DNA of 64,000 nucleotides from Pseudenterobacter timonensis (GCF_900021175.1 NZ_FCOP01000013.1:124001-188000), one strand, 5' to 3'; positions 39,460 to 51,892 are shown, numbered from the stretch's first letter. The notes: generated from the letters alone by a model not told the origin. Translations and numbers: made by a program.

Positions 39460-39726
39460 TTATCCTATCGCGCATTCCGGCGCGCCGGAAATCACCTGGC
39501 AACCGCACTGACATTTGCAACCATCGATCACGATGGCTTTACCATCGGAAGACCATTCCGGCGATCCTTCGATAATGGCATTGACGCCATGTCCCGGAAT
39601 TGGGCAACTGACTTTATCACCCACCAGCGCTACGGGTTTTCCATTCACAATCATGGTGGAGGATGCGAAAATAACAGCACCGCCGTGTGTTGTTTTATCA
39701 CCGAGTAATACAAAACCTTTGGACAT
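39460..39726 (-). CDS. PAAR-domain spike-tip protein
   Basis: 88 residues. PAAR proteins form the zinc-bound cone sharpening the VgrG spike. The family pattern is visible as LLGDKTTHGGAVIFASSTMI, NGKPVALVGDKVSCPIPGHG and a Cys-rich end, DGCKCQCGCQVISGA, which would hold Zn with the His residues. It has no extra toxin domain, so it is a bare tip. It is the intact counterpart of the decayed copy at 45381-45530. The 242-base gap 39727-39968 before the immunity genes shows only a small ATCCAG/CTGGAT hairpin near 39882 and no coding signal. Confidence 0.92.
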   Translation of the reverse strand: MSKGFVLLGDKTTHGGAVIFASSTMIVNGKPVALVGDKVSCPIPGHGVNAIIEGSPEWSSDGKAIVIDGCKCQCGCQVISGAPECAIG

Positions 39727-39968
39727 TGAATTTCCTTTTATATATCAGCGACACAGTAATTATTTATTTGCATACTCCATCGCATCTATTTTAATAAGGG
39801 GAATAGAGGCAATGACATTTAATAATAAACGGAAACCTGTCACTCCCATCAAAGAAAGAGTGACAGACATAAAGTAAGATCCAGCATCTCTGGATGCCTC
39901 TCTTTACTGAATGCATACCTCTTCTCTGAGGTGATATTCCCTACATTAAGGATTTTTCACTTTGAACG

Positions 39969-42862
<2,894 letters not shown>

Positions 42863-42866
<4 letters not shown>

Positions 42867-45370
42867 AGTAGCTCTATTTTTATTGATTCAGGCAACGCGG
42901 TATAAACGCTGGCCGTTTTCCCCTCAGCATCTGCCCGGCCTTCAAATACCTGGCCTTTTTCAGTGGTGATGCGGTAACGGGCAAAAGGCACAATGTCACC
43001 GGTCTTTTGATCTTTGATAGTAAAACGCTCTTCGAACCCTTCAGGCAGTTTCATCGGTGGTACACGAAAATCTGCCTTGCCCATTTTCTGCACATTGACC
43101 GACTTCAGCAGGATATTTCCCGGGCAGCCCAGTTCAATATTGCCACCACTGAGTTTTATATACGCACCCGCACAGTTCACCACCAGTTCCTTCGCCGCCG
43201 TGATTTCCACACGCCCTTCCACGCTGGTTACGGTGACATTCTTCTTCGCAACAGCCTCCAGCGCATCATCCTGTGCCTGCAGTTCCAGTTTTCCCTTCGC
43301 CGCAAACAGCTTCATCCCCGCCTTTCGCGCCAGCAGACTCACCGCCTCTCCCGCCGCCACCGTAAAGCGTTTCAGGGCGCTGATATCCGTATTCTGCTGC
43401 GACATAATCCCCACGCTGGCGCTGCCCGAAGACAACCGCACCGCCTGCGGGCTGCTGATGCTCACCCCCTGCGGCGCATTCAGCACCATCCCCGGCTGCA
43501 CCAGTTCTTTCAGCGCATCGTTCAGCGTCTGCTGGCTCCCGGTATCCGGTGGCAGGGCCTGTGCCGATTCCGCCGCCGACGCCAGGCTTTTCGCTATACC
43601 CAGCGCATTTTCAAGCTGGACTATCGCATCCTCCATCGCCAGCATCCTGTCGCCCGCCGAAGGCTGTTTGTCCGCGCTGATAAACACTCCGGCACCACCC
43701 CGAATACTCACCCACTTATCCGTCCGCAGCTCCGCGCCTTCCCCCCGCAACGCCCTCGACGCATCAACGTTATGTCCTAAATTGAGCTGCGTCTTCCCCC
43801 CGTACTCGGTGCTGAGTTTGATATGCTCCTCGCCCCGCTTGTCCTCCATCCTCAGCTTGTTATTCGTCGGCGTGCGGATCACATTGCGGGTGCTGTTCTT
43901 CTCCGTCACATGGTCAACATGCCGCGAATCATGCAGCGCATGGGCGATATACGGCCTGTCAGGATCGCCTTCATGGAACGCTATTGCCACTTCCGTTCCC
44001 TGGATCAGCGGGAAGTGAAAGCCGTACACGTCGCCGCCATAAGGTTTGGCGAGACGTACCGGCATGCTCTCCTGGCCTGGCGATTTGCCGTCACGATCGG
44101 CGTCAAATTTCACCCGGTACAGGCCGGACGCATCCTGCCAGGCGTAGATGTCGTTGGCCTTTGCGCTGGTCACCCGCGCCGTCATGGTACCTGTCACCTT
44201 CGGGCGCGGCAGTAGCGGCGGACGCCAGCACACCGTTTCGCTGTAGGGCACGGCAATAATGTCCACCTGAAGAGCATTTTTACGGCTGGCACTGAAATGG
44301 TTGCTGACGACCAGTATCGGTGACTGCAACACCACTGGCAGGGTTGGCGGCAGGCCGTCGGTAATCGTCAGTACCTGTGCCGGCGCAAGCCATGCAGCGG
44401 TGCTATTGCCGGTTATCAGCGTCCGGTTCGCCAGAAAGCGCTCATGGTCGAGGCGGGCGTAAAAGTTGGCGGTTTCTGCCTGCGGGTCGATTTTATCGCC
44501 GCGCTCCAGATGGCGCAGCCAGTAGTGATAAACATCACCATAGTTTACCCCTTCTCCCTCCCCCCGGGTCATATCTGCAGGCGCAGACTGCAGGACGCTC
44601 TGTGCGTCGCGGTGGTTGTAGTCTTTTGTGGTAACGCTCGCCTCCACAACGTTATAGGTAATATTCAGCCCCCACACTGATTCAGCTCCGCTGTCGCTCA
44701 TCCCGGACGGGCTGTTGACTGGCAGGGCTTTACCAAATACCAGCGCACGCTGCGCATCGGCAAAATGCACCACTTCGCTCTGCGCATCTTCCTGCAGGGT
44801 GAAAAAATAAAATATTCCCACCTCCGCCAGCAGGCGCCGGATAAACGCCAGGTCGCTTTCCTGATACTGGTTTATCTGCTCGCGCTTCGGGTAGCTCTGT
44901 CTGAGGTTAAACTCATACTCCCAGCCATGCAGGTTATGCTCCTGCAATACCTGCTCCACCACCTCCGGCACCGATTTATTAACGAAAAAGCGGTGGCTGC
45001 GGAACTGTTTATCCAGCAGGGACAGGAAGGGTTCGAGGGTTATCATGTATTCTGTCTGGTCAGCAGAACTGCTGATTCGCTCAAAATGCGTGACCATGCC
45101 ATGTACCCGCTTATGTTCAGTCAGGGTCTGTAATATGCCGCTGCCCATCGTCAGCGTGACGGGTTTGCTCAGTAGCTGGCTGGCATCCACGTTCCTGTCC
45201 GTACTGGTGAAACTGATGTCATAGCGGTAGAGCTGGCTCAGCGTTTCTGTCCCGCAAAAATCTTCAACATCCAGCGGCGAGGTACAGGAGGGAATGTCAA
45301 GCTGATAGCGATTCAGGGTGGTATTCATCAAACCGGAAAGGGTATTCTGTAACGTATCCGTCAGGCTCAT
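42863..45370 (-). CDS. vgrG1: T6SS spike protein VgrG (copy 1)
   Basis: 835 residues. The gp27-like N-terminal part (LNRYQLDIPSCTSPLDVEDF, SFTSTDRNVDASQLLSKPVT, YPKREQINQYQESDLAFIRR) is followed by the gp5 OB-fold (RVKFDADRDGKSPGQESMPV, FHFPLIQGTEVAIAFHEGDP). A beta-helix/DUF2345 region follows, with GGKTQLNLGHNVDASRALRG and GAYIKLSGGNIELGCPGNIL. The last ~60 residues (FRVPPMKLPEGFEERFTIKD) form a short extension different from that of copy 2. It carries no C-terminal toxin, so it delivers cargo; the next gene, overlapping by 4 bases, is its likely cargo. About 1.1 kb is nearly identical to vgrG2. Confidence 0.95.
43081..44180. repeat. Long direct repeat, copy 1 (inside vgrG1)
   Basis: This segment is nearly identical, base for base and without gaps, to 48993-50092, at a constant offset of 5912. 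It covers the gp5 and DUF2345 parts of VgrG. One short patch around 43863-43880 differs (IRTPTN against IRTAGL codons), and scattered single changes are seen. Boundaries are judged by eye. Confidence 0.85.
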
Positions 45371-45380
45371 ATTTAATTAC

Positions 45381-45530
45381 TCCATGTAAGATCCGACACG
45401 CTGAATGACAATGGGTTTTATCACCAATGAGCACCACTTTTTTACCATTGACAATCATCATTGATGACACAGAAATAGCTTTACTGCTGTGCATTGGTTT
45501 TATCATCCAGAATAATTAAACCTTAGACAT
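45381..45530 (-). pseudogene. Decayed PAAR gene
   Basis: Starting at ATG 45530 the minus strand reads MSKV and a stop. A one-base frame change restores LIILDDKT-like sequence, and the frame from 45506 gives SVSSMMIVNGKKVVLIGDKTH. That aligns with ASSTMIVNGKPVALVGDKVS of the intact PAAR protein (39460-39726). The C-terminal Cys-rich zinc site is lost, replaced by CHSACRILHGV and then unrelated sequence. It is a remnant, not a working spike tip. It lies at the end of the vgrG2 module, the same place the intact PAAR gene holds in the vgrG1 module. Confidence 0.82.
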
Positions 45531-45579
45531 TGAACGTTCTTGCTTCGGTTAAAATAAGATGCATCACCCTCAAAAAACA

Positions 45580-46473
45580 TTATTTATTGATGACGCAACG
45601 AAAAACATACTGCGGCCCAACACCATATTTTTCATAGTCATCATCTTTACTAATCTTTGGCACCGGCAATTTTGATTGCCTGAACACGGTTAAAGCGTAC
45701 TGTCTGTCGCCACCAATATATCCACGAAGGACTTTTTTAATACCCTGCGCAGGTCCCTGGGGATCGTTTACCGGAGAATGAGAGTAATAATCTGACGCAT
45801 ACCAGTCATTGGTCCATTCTGAGCCACTGAGACCCATATCATACAAGCCCTGGGGGTTTGGGGGATATTTCCCCACAGGATAAATGGGAAGTCCCATCCC
45901 GTCAGTATATCTATCCAACTCATCCAGACTGGGAACGTTTTTTCCGGGCAGGAAATCACCATTATTAGTTGCAAATGGAATGTATTGCCCTCTGGATCTT
46001 GCCGCATATTCCCATTGCGCCTCTGTCGGTAAATCAATTTTTTTACCGGATTTTTTACCTAACCACTGACAATAATTTTTTGCCTGTTGCCAAGTGATAC
46101 CAACAGAATAATCACCTTTTTGCAATAATGGGTAATCTTTTACCAGAACATTAATGGGTGGTTTTTTTACTCCTGTTATCTGCAGATATTTATTATAATC
46201 ATCATTGGTGACTTTGTATTTTGATATCGAAAAATCGCTTAATACAACCTTATGTAATACCTTGTCATCTTGGTTTATGCTGAAAGGCAGTTTTTCACCG
46301 ACTAACGGTCCAAAATCGCCCATTAAAAACTCACCGCCCTGAACGGGGACCATATTAGAGACCGATTTATCCACAAGTGCTTTAGCCGCTTTTTCACTCC
46401 CGGCGGTATTTCCCTGATCGCACCCGGTCAGTAAACCGGCAGCAACGGAAGCAACTACAATTAATTTTCTCAT
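45580..46473 (-). CDS. SUMF1/FGE-sulfatase-domain lipoprotein, candidate periplasmic immunity protein
   Basis: 297 residues. The signal peptide MRKLIVVASVAAGLLTGC ends at Cys18. The following residues are Asp (+2) and Gln (+3), the pattern that retains lipoproteins in the inner membrane. The rest is a formylglycine-generating-enzyme/PvdO-like fold: MVPVQGGEFLMGDFG, SISKYKVTNDDYNKYLQITG, LPTEAQWEYAARSRGQYIPF, YDMGLSGSEWTNDWYASDYY and the terminal RCVINK. SUMF1 domains in T6SS loci usually bind partners rather than act as enzymes. It follows the 753-residue putative effector by 21 bases, so immunity in the periplasm at the inner membrane is the favoured guess. Confidence 0.82.
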   Translation of the reverse strand: MRKLIVVASVAAGLLTGCDQGNTAGSEKAAKALVDKSVSNMVPVQGGEFLMGDFGPLVGEKLPFSINQDDKVLHKVVLSDFSISKYKVTNDDYNKYLQITGVKKPPINVLVKDYPLLQKGDYSVGITWQQAKNYCQWLGKKSGKKIDLPTEAQWEYAARSRGQYIPFATNNGDFLPGKNVPSLDELDRYTDGMGLPIYPVGKYPPNPQGLYDMGLSGSEWTNDWYASDYYSHSPVNDPQGPAQGIKKVLRGYIGGDRQYALTVFRQSKLPVPKISKDDDYEKYGVGPQYVFRCVINK

Positions 46474-46494
46474 CTTATCACCTTAGCCATTGCA

Positions 46495-48756
46495 TCATGC
46501 AGTCATTGTAAAAGTCGGGTGCTGATCATCAATCATGGCAAGATATTCTGACATCAGGATGTCTGGAATAGGTTTAAATGGCTCATCCGGGTCAACGGAA
46601 GCAGGAAGGTTATTATGCAATAAAGTTAGTTTTTCGCCATAATTTGTATAGAAAAACAATTTGTGTTCTCCGATACCTAAAAAGTTAATCACATCTTTTT
46701 CATTTAGTTCTTGACTGCCTTTCCTCTCCCCTGGAGATAACGTCAAATGCTGCATGACATTGTTATAATCTGCCTGACTTTGCACCCATTTTAGAGCCAT
46801 AAACACCGCTTGTTTTCGTTTCTTTAAAGGGCCAAGCTTCCAGCTGTTAACAGAAAAAAAATCGTTATTCTGATTGCGAGGATCAAGCCAGTCCGCCCAG
46901 TTCTGATCAATTAACGTGGCAATCACTGCCCCTTTTGTTTCCGGAGGGGTATATTTAAGCTGATCAGGATTAGATAAAATACTATCCATCAAATGAACGC
47001 GTTTGTTTTCTGCCATAAGATCTGTTCGAATTTGCTGCAATATTGTAAATAGATCATCAAGCATGGCCTCACCCGCCTGTATCCCCTGTGCCGCCATAAT
47101 AATAGGAATTGCACATAATGATCGAAAGGCATCCCCTACCATCATCTGCTCAAGCTTCTGATAATCCACATTCCTCAACATAAACATAAAACTCTTCATG
47201 AAAGCCGCAAAGCTGCTGCCGTCAACCTCAAACCCCACATCCCCTTTTGCGCCCACTCCCCAACAAAAAGCCGCTTTACAGTAAATGCGGAAACGTCCCT
47301 GAATATAAGTGATATAAAAAACACCACTGCCACCAGCTCCCGCCTGAACCGTCAAACCTGCTTCCAGTTTGGCTATCGTGGCAAACTTCTTCTCTTTATT
47401 AACAATGGGTTTGTCATTTTTCTCCTCACCTTTATCTGCCGGCGTCTCATCAGGATGCGGGTCAAACCATTCAATAGCCCCACTGATGTTACCTCCGGCC
47501 TGAGCGCCAACAAAAACACCAATTTCACCGCCCCCCTGCGCGTCAGGTATCTTTGGGGCCTTTAAATTCACCTGCTGCTGTCCTGGCAACGGTGGAACAG
47601 TCAGGGTTGCTGGACGGCCTTTAATACCATAGCCCTTTCCCATTTCTCCGCTCCAGTCTACTGTCATCCCTAATTCAATTGCAGCACTGGCACCAACGCT
47701 ACCTGACAACACCAGTTTCATGGCAAAACGCAGTGCTCCCATATTACAGACGCCACCCGGTGTTTGTTGGGTCACCTCTTTTGCCGGAAATAACAGGCTG
47801 ATACCCAGTCTGTCCGGCAGGTAAATTGCAGTTTCAGCCTTCGCCTCTCCCAGGGCAAAACTGGCATGCCCTTCTATTTTTCCTTCGAGTTTTCCTTCTG
47901 ACGGATTATATTTCGCTGATGCCCCGGCACCATAGCTGTAACGCATCAACTGAGCCTGCGCGCTGATATCAACATACTGGTGATAAACAGATTCGTCGAC
48001 ATTACCATCGCCCTTTGGCCAGGTCAGAGACTTGTTCATCTCTTCTGCCCAGTGACTGATAATAACATTGGTATCGTCAACAAGATCGAATTTCAGGGAG
48101 GCAGGAACACTATTGAGTTGTTTCTTTAGTTCTTCAGCATCTATTTTTGCCTGGCGAATAGTTTTCTCAACAGTTTTACCTTCAGCATCTTGGGTTGTGA
48201 TAGTCTTATCTTTATATTTTATAAAACTGGCTTCTCCACTTTCTTTGTCAACCTCACTAAGTTTATATGTTCGCCAGTGCTGTTTTATTTTATCCGACCG
48301 TACATAAGTTTTCTTGAATCCTTTCACCGTGTTATTTTTAAGCGGAATAAGTTCCATTATACCAATGGCAGTATCTTTCATTTTATCATTAAGCAGCTCC
48401 CCCTCCGGAGGATTCGCTGTCAGTGACATAAGCTCTTTCCGTAAAGCCTGGTTTGCTTTGTTTAAGGCTTCGTAGGCTTTAGTGATGTCACTTTCAAATT
48501 TTCTTGCAGGCACTTTGTCTGCCTGAGTGATTGCCTCAAAATTAATATCATCGAGATTCTGTTGTGCCTGCTTCTGGGCTTCAAGTAAACCAGCCAGAAA
48601 ATCATGTTCCTGCTCGATGATTTTAGCTTCTGAAGCTTCCAGAAAAAGCAACGTTGCGCTACCTGGGTGAAAATAACATTCAGGGCCATATTTTCCTTTT
48701 ACAACCGTCCCCGCCCCTTGTACCGATGTTTTACTTTTCTCTTCTCCGGTAGCCAT
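46495..48756 (-). CDS. Putative VgrG-linked T6SS effector of unknown family
   Basis: 753 residues, not recognised. An N-terminal segment (GAGTVVKGKYGPECYFHPGS) is followed by a helical, coiled-coil-like stretch (~40-110, FLAGLLEAQKQAQQNLDDIN and FESDITKAYEALNKANQAL). A Gly/Ala-rich middle (~270-520: ASAKYNPSEGKLEGKIEGHA, KLVLSGSVGASAAIELGMTV, EIGVFVGAQAGGNISGAIEW, KLEAGLTVQAGAGGSGVFYI) looks beta-rich and possibly membrane-active. A C-terminal part follows with DAFRSLCAIPIIMAAQGIQA and a hydrophilic tail. There is no signal peptide, nuclease, lipase or peptidase motif. It starts 18 bases after vgrG2 and is followed by an inner-membrane lipoprotein, so it is likely a cargo effector acting at the inner membrane or periplasm. 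That is inference. Confidence 0.7.
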   Translation of the reverse strand: MATGEEKSKTSVQGAGTVVKGKYGPECYFHPGSATLLFLEASEAKIIEQEHDFLAGLLEAQKQAQQNLDDINFEAITQADKVPARKFESDITKAYEALNKANQALRKELMSLTANPPEGELLNDKMKDTAIGIMELIPLKNNTVKGFKKTYVRSDKIKQHWRTYKLSEVDKESGEASFIKYKDKTITTQDAEGKTVEKTIRQAKIDAEELKKQLNSVPASLKFDLVDDTNVIISHWAEEMNKSLTWPKGDGNVDESVYHQYVDISAQAQLMRYSYGAGASAKYNPSEGKLEGKIEGHASFALGEAKAETAIYLPDRLGISLLFPAKEVTQQTPGGVCNMGALRFAMKLVLSGSVGASAAIELGMTVDWSGEMGKGYGIKGRPATLTVPPLPGQQQVNLKAPKIPDAQGGGEIGVFVGAQAGGNISGAIEWFDPHPDETPADKGEEKNDKPIVNKEKKFATIAKLEAGLTVQAGAGGSGVFYITYIQGRFRIYCKAAFCWGVGAKGDVGFEVDGSSFAAFMKSFMFMLRNVDYQKLEQMMVGDAFRSLCAIPIIMAAQGIQAGEAMLDDLFTILQQIRTDLMAENKRVHLMDSILSNPDQLKYTPPETKGAVIATLIDQNWADWLDPRNQNNDFFSVNSWKLGPLKKRKQAVFMALKWVQSQADYNNVMQHLTLSPGERKGSQELNEKDVINFLGIGEHKLFFYTNYGEKLTLLHNNLPASVDPDEPFKPIPDILMSEYLAMIDDQHPTFTMTA

Positions 48757-48774
48757 ATGCTATTCCTTCATTCT

Positions 48775-51276
48775 TTAAAGTAGTTCTACATGCAGGGCAT
48801 CAGGCAGGGCAGTATAAACCGCAACCGTTTTACCTTCCGCATCGGTCCTGCCTTCAAATATTTTCCCTTCACCCGTTGTTATTCTGTACCGGGTAAAAGG
48901 CATAATCTCTCCGGATTCTTCATCCCGTGCAGTAAAATACTCACTGAAACCGACAGGAAGTTCAGTGTTTTTTGCATCATAATCAGCCGCTCCCATTTTC
49001 TGCACATTGACTGACTTCAGCAGGATATTTCCCGGGCAGCCCAGTTCAATATTGCCACCACTGAGTTTTATATATGCACCCGCACAGTTCACCACCAGTT
49101 CCTTCGCCGCCGTGATTTCCACACGCCCTTCCACGCTGGTTACGGTGACATCCTTCTTCGCAACAGCCTCCAGCGCATCATCCTGTGCCTGCAGTTCCAG
49201 TTTTCCCTTCGCCGCAAACAGCTTCATCCCCGCCTTTCGCGCCAGCAGACTCACCGCCTCTCCCGCCACCACCGTAAAGCGTTTCATAGCGCTGATATCC
49301 GTATTCTGCTGCGACATAATCCCCACGCTGGCGCTGCCTGAAGACAACCTCACCGCCTGCGGACTGCTGATGCTCATCCCCTGCGGCGCATTCAGCACCA
49401 TCCCCGGCTGCGCCAGTTCTTTCAGCGCATCGTTCAGCGTCTGCTGGCTCCCGGTATCCGGCGGCAGGGCCTGTGCCGACTCCGCCGCCGACGCCAGGCT
49501 TTTCGCTATACCCAGCGCATTTTCAAGCTGGGCTATCGCTTCCTCCATCGCCAGCATCCTGTCGCCTGCCGAGGGCTGTTTATCCGCGCTGATAAACACC
49601 CCGGCACCACCCCGAATACTCACCCACTTATCCGTCCGCAGCTCCGCGCCTTCCCCCCGCAACGCCCTCGACGCATCAACGTTATGTCCTAAATTGAGCT
49701 GCGTCTTCCCCCCGTACTCGGTGCTGAGTTTGATATGCTCCTCGCCCCGCTTGTCCTCCATCCTCAGCTTGTTCAGCCCCGCGGTCCGGATAACATTACG
49801 GGTGCTGTTCTTCTCCGTCACATGGTCAACATGCCGGGAATCATGCAGCGCATGGGCGATATAGGGACGGTCAGGATCGCCCTCATGGAACGCGATCGCC
49901 ACTTCCGTCCCCTGGATCAGCGGAAAGTGAAAACCGTATACGTCACCGCCGTAGGGTTTAGCGAGACGTACCGGCATGCTCTCCTGGCCTGGCGATTTGC
50001 CGTCCCGGTCAGCGTCAAACTTCACCCGGTAGAGGCCGGACGCATCCTGCCAGGCGTAGATGTCGTTGGCTTTTGCGCTGGTAACACGCGCCGTCAGCGT
50101 GCCGGTTACTTTCGGGCGCGGCAGCAGCGCCGGACGCCAGCAGACCGTTTCGCTGTACGGTACGCCAGAAATATCAACCTGAAGGGCACTCTTACGGCTG
50201 GCTGTAAAATGCGTGCTGATAATCAGCACTGGTTCCTGTAAGACAGCAGGCAGGGTGGATGGCATGCCGTCGGTAATTTTCAGCACCTGAGCGGGTGCCA
50301 GCCACGCCGCAGTGCTGTAGCCTGTGATTTGGGTCTGTTTTGCCAGAAAACGCTCATGATCGAGGCGAGCGTAAAAGTTGGCGGTCTCCGCTGCCGGATC
50401 GATTTTATCACCGCGTTCCAGGTGGCGCAGTCGGTAGTGGTAGACATCACCATAGGTGACCCCTTCCCCGTCTCCCCGGGTCATATCCGCCGGTGCCGAC
50501 TGCAGTATGCTCTGTGCGTCACGGTGGTTGTAATCTTTCGTGGTAACGCTCGCTTCCACAACGTTATGGGTAATATTCAGCCCCCACACTGATTCAGCTC
50601 CGCTGTCGCTCATCCCGGACGGGCTGTTTACGGGGAGGTTTTTACCAAATACCAGCGCACGCTGCGCATCGGCAAAGTGCACGACTTCTGTCTGAGCGTC
50701 TTCCTGGAGGGTAAACCAGTAAAATATCCCCACCTCCGCCAGCAGACGCTGGATAAACGCCAGGTCACTTTCCTGATACTGGTTTATCTGCTCCCGCTTC
50801 GGATAGCTCTGCTTGAGGTTAAATTCATATTCCCAGCTATGCAGGTTATGCTCCTGTAACACCTGCTCGACCACTTCGGGTACAGACTTATTGACAAAGA
50901 AACGGTGACTGCGGTGCTGCTTATCCAGCAAGAACAGAAATGGTTTAAGCGTGATCAGGTACTGTGTCTGGTCGGCAGAGCCCGAAATACGTCTGAAATC
51001 AGTGATAACACCGTGCACTTTTTTCTGTTCAGTCAGACTCTCCAGAACCCCTCCCCCCATCGTCAGTGTTACGGGTTTACGCAAAAACCAGGCAGCATCC
51101 AGATGTTTGTCCGTACTGGTAAAAATGATGTCATAGCTGTAAATCCTGCTCAGACCTTCAATTCCGCTGAGGTCTTCCACATCAAGCGGAGAAGGACAGG
51201 AAGGAATATCCAGCCTGTAGCGGTTCAGGGTTCCCGCTCCGGATAAAACGTTTTGCAGAGAGTCAGTGAGATTCAT
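48775..51276 (-). CDS. vgrG2: T6SS spike protein VgrG (copy 2)
   Basis: 833 residues. Same domain order as copy 1: gp27-like part (LNRYRLDIPSCPSPLDVEDL, IIFTSTDKHLDAAWFLRKPV), OB-fold (RVKFDADRDGKSPGQESMPV) and DUF2345 region (AGEAVSLLARKAGMKLFAAK). The C-terminal extension differs from copy 1 (MGAADYDAKNTELPVGFSEY), as does much of the first ~380 residues at moderate level. That is where specificity for cargo and for other VgrG partners may lie. The next gene is the unrecognised 753-residue protein. Its 5' end overlaps the decayed lipoprotein frame by 14 bases. Confidence 0.95.
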   Translation of the reverse strand: MNLTDSLQNVLSGAGTLNRYRLDIPSCPSPLDVEDLSGIEGLSRIYSYDIIFTSTDKHLDAAWFLRKPVTLTMGGGVLESLTEQKKVHGVITDFRRISGSADQTQYLITLKPFLFLLDKQHRSHRFFVNKSVPEVVEQVLQEHNLHSWEYEFNLKQSYPKREQINQYQESDLAFIQRLLAEVGIFYWFTLQEDAQTEVVHFADAQRALVFGKNLPVNSPSGMSDSGAESVWGLNITHNVVEASVTTKDYNHRDAQSILQSAPADMTRGDGEGVTYGDVYHYRLRHLERGDKIDPAAETANFYARLDHERFLAKQTQITGYSTAAWLAPAQVLKITDGMPSTLPAVLQEPVLIISTHFTASRKSALQVDISGVPYSETVCWRPALLPRPKVTGTLTARVTSAKANDIYAWQDASGLYRVKFDADRDGKSPGQESMPVRLAKPYGGDVYGFHFPLIQGTEVAIAFHEGDPDRPYIAHALHDSRHVDHVTEKNSTRNVIRTAGLNKLRMEDKRGEEHIKLSTEYGGKTQLNLGHNVDASRALRGEGAELRTDKWVSIRGGAGVFISADKQPSAGDRMLAMEEAIAQLENALGIAKSLASAAESAQALPPDTGSQQTLNDALKELAQPGMVLNAPQGMSISSPQAVRLSSGSASVGIMSQQNTDISAMKRFTVVAGEAVSLLARKAGMKLFAAKGKLELQAQDDALEAVAKKDVTVTSVEGRVEITAAKELVVNCAGAYIKLSGGNIELGCPGNILLKSVNVQKMGAADYDAKNTELPVGFSEYFTARDEESGEIMPFTRYRITTGEGKIFEGRTDAEGKTVAVYTALPDALHVELL
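48993..50092. repeat. Long direct repeat, copy 2 (inside vgrG2)
   Basis: Partner of 43081-44180 in the same orientation. The outer parts of the two vgrG genes differ much more than this core, which suggests recent duplication with gene conversion rather than uniform divergence. Confidence 0.85.
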
Positions 51277-51828
51277 TGTTTTTCACTCCATGAACGGATC
51301 TAAAAGGGGATTTGCAGGAACCATTACGTATGCTTTGTTCAGGCTGAACATCGCTGTTGTCCAACTCGCCGTACGGCCTCACTGCCTCTATGTCATTAAG
51401 CTGAATGTTAAAAATACACTCGCCAGCAATCTCCACCCCGGCGACCATTCTGCGCGGTGTATTCTTATGGCGCGCAGAGTGTAGAACGTATCTGACAATG
51501 AACTGGCCTTTATCAGGAAATGATGGAATTAAGGAGCGATACATAGCTGACTGTTCACAACACGCAGTGTGGGATCAAACGTAATTTGCCGTTCCCTGAA
51601 TCGGGTTCCTCCTGGATGGATGGAAATAGTGACCGGCTGGTAGTCCTCTGGCTCCTGAACGCTGAAACAAACGTTGTCGCCTCGTGTGCTGACCGTTGTT
51701 ATTTCATCAGGCCGAAGGTAATCCCCGCGGCCGGGGCAACCAGTTATTAACGTCAGGGTAAGCAAAAAAGCATACCTGCTCGCGCTTCGGGTAGCTTTGT
51801 TCGAGGTAAAACTCATATTTCCAGCCAT
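51263..51828 (-). pseudogene. Frameshifted copy of the periplasmic immunity lipoprotein
   Basis: Two frames together align with the intact lipoprotein at 51911-52435. Frame 1 (from 51828) has LLTLTLITGC as lipobox and continues with ITTVSTRGDNVCFSVQEPED and QLCIAP, then stops at 51529. Frame 2 picks up at LIPSFPDKGQFIVRYVLHSA and RRMVAGVEIAGECIFNIQLN down to 51263. Adding one base near 51533 gives LCIAP-x-LIPSFPDKG with exactly the spacing of LCLPPSFYHFPDKG in the intact copy, so a single-base deletion explains it. Its first 18 residues (MAGNMSFTSNKATRSASR) are read from vgrG debris in another frame, so the native 5' end is gone. Confidence 0.85.
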
Positions 51829-51892
51829 GCAGGTAACGGCTCAGGGCTCACGACGTCGCAAGAGCGTTTTGCAGGGAGTCAGTAAAATTCAT
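51777..51892 (-). pseudogene. vgrG fossil: start and inner fragment joined
   Basis: From ATG 51892 the minus strand reads MNFTDSLQNALATS and stops, matching the VgrG N-terminus (MNLTDSLQNVLSG). After the stop, the same frame resumes as YLHGWKYEFYLEQSYPKREQ, matching an internal VgrG segment (LHGWEYEFNLRQSYPKREQ) that lies ~150 codons further in intact vgrG. The stretch between has been deleted. It shows that a third vgrG once stood between the two lipoprotein copies. Confidence 0.85.

Noticed and set aside
39727-39968. Further immunity or PAAR fragment between PAAR and copy C
   Set aside because: The sequence is AT-rich with one small hairpin near 39882 and no reading frame or similarity to neighbouring genes.
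45297-45506. A 69-residue independent protein upstream of vgrG1
   Set aside because: The sequence is a frameshifted PAAR remnant continuing into vgrG1 start sequence; it has no intact zinc site.
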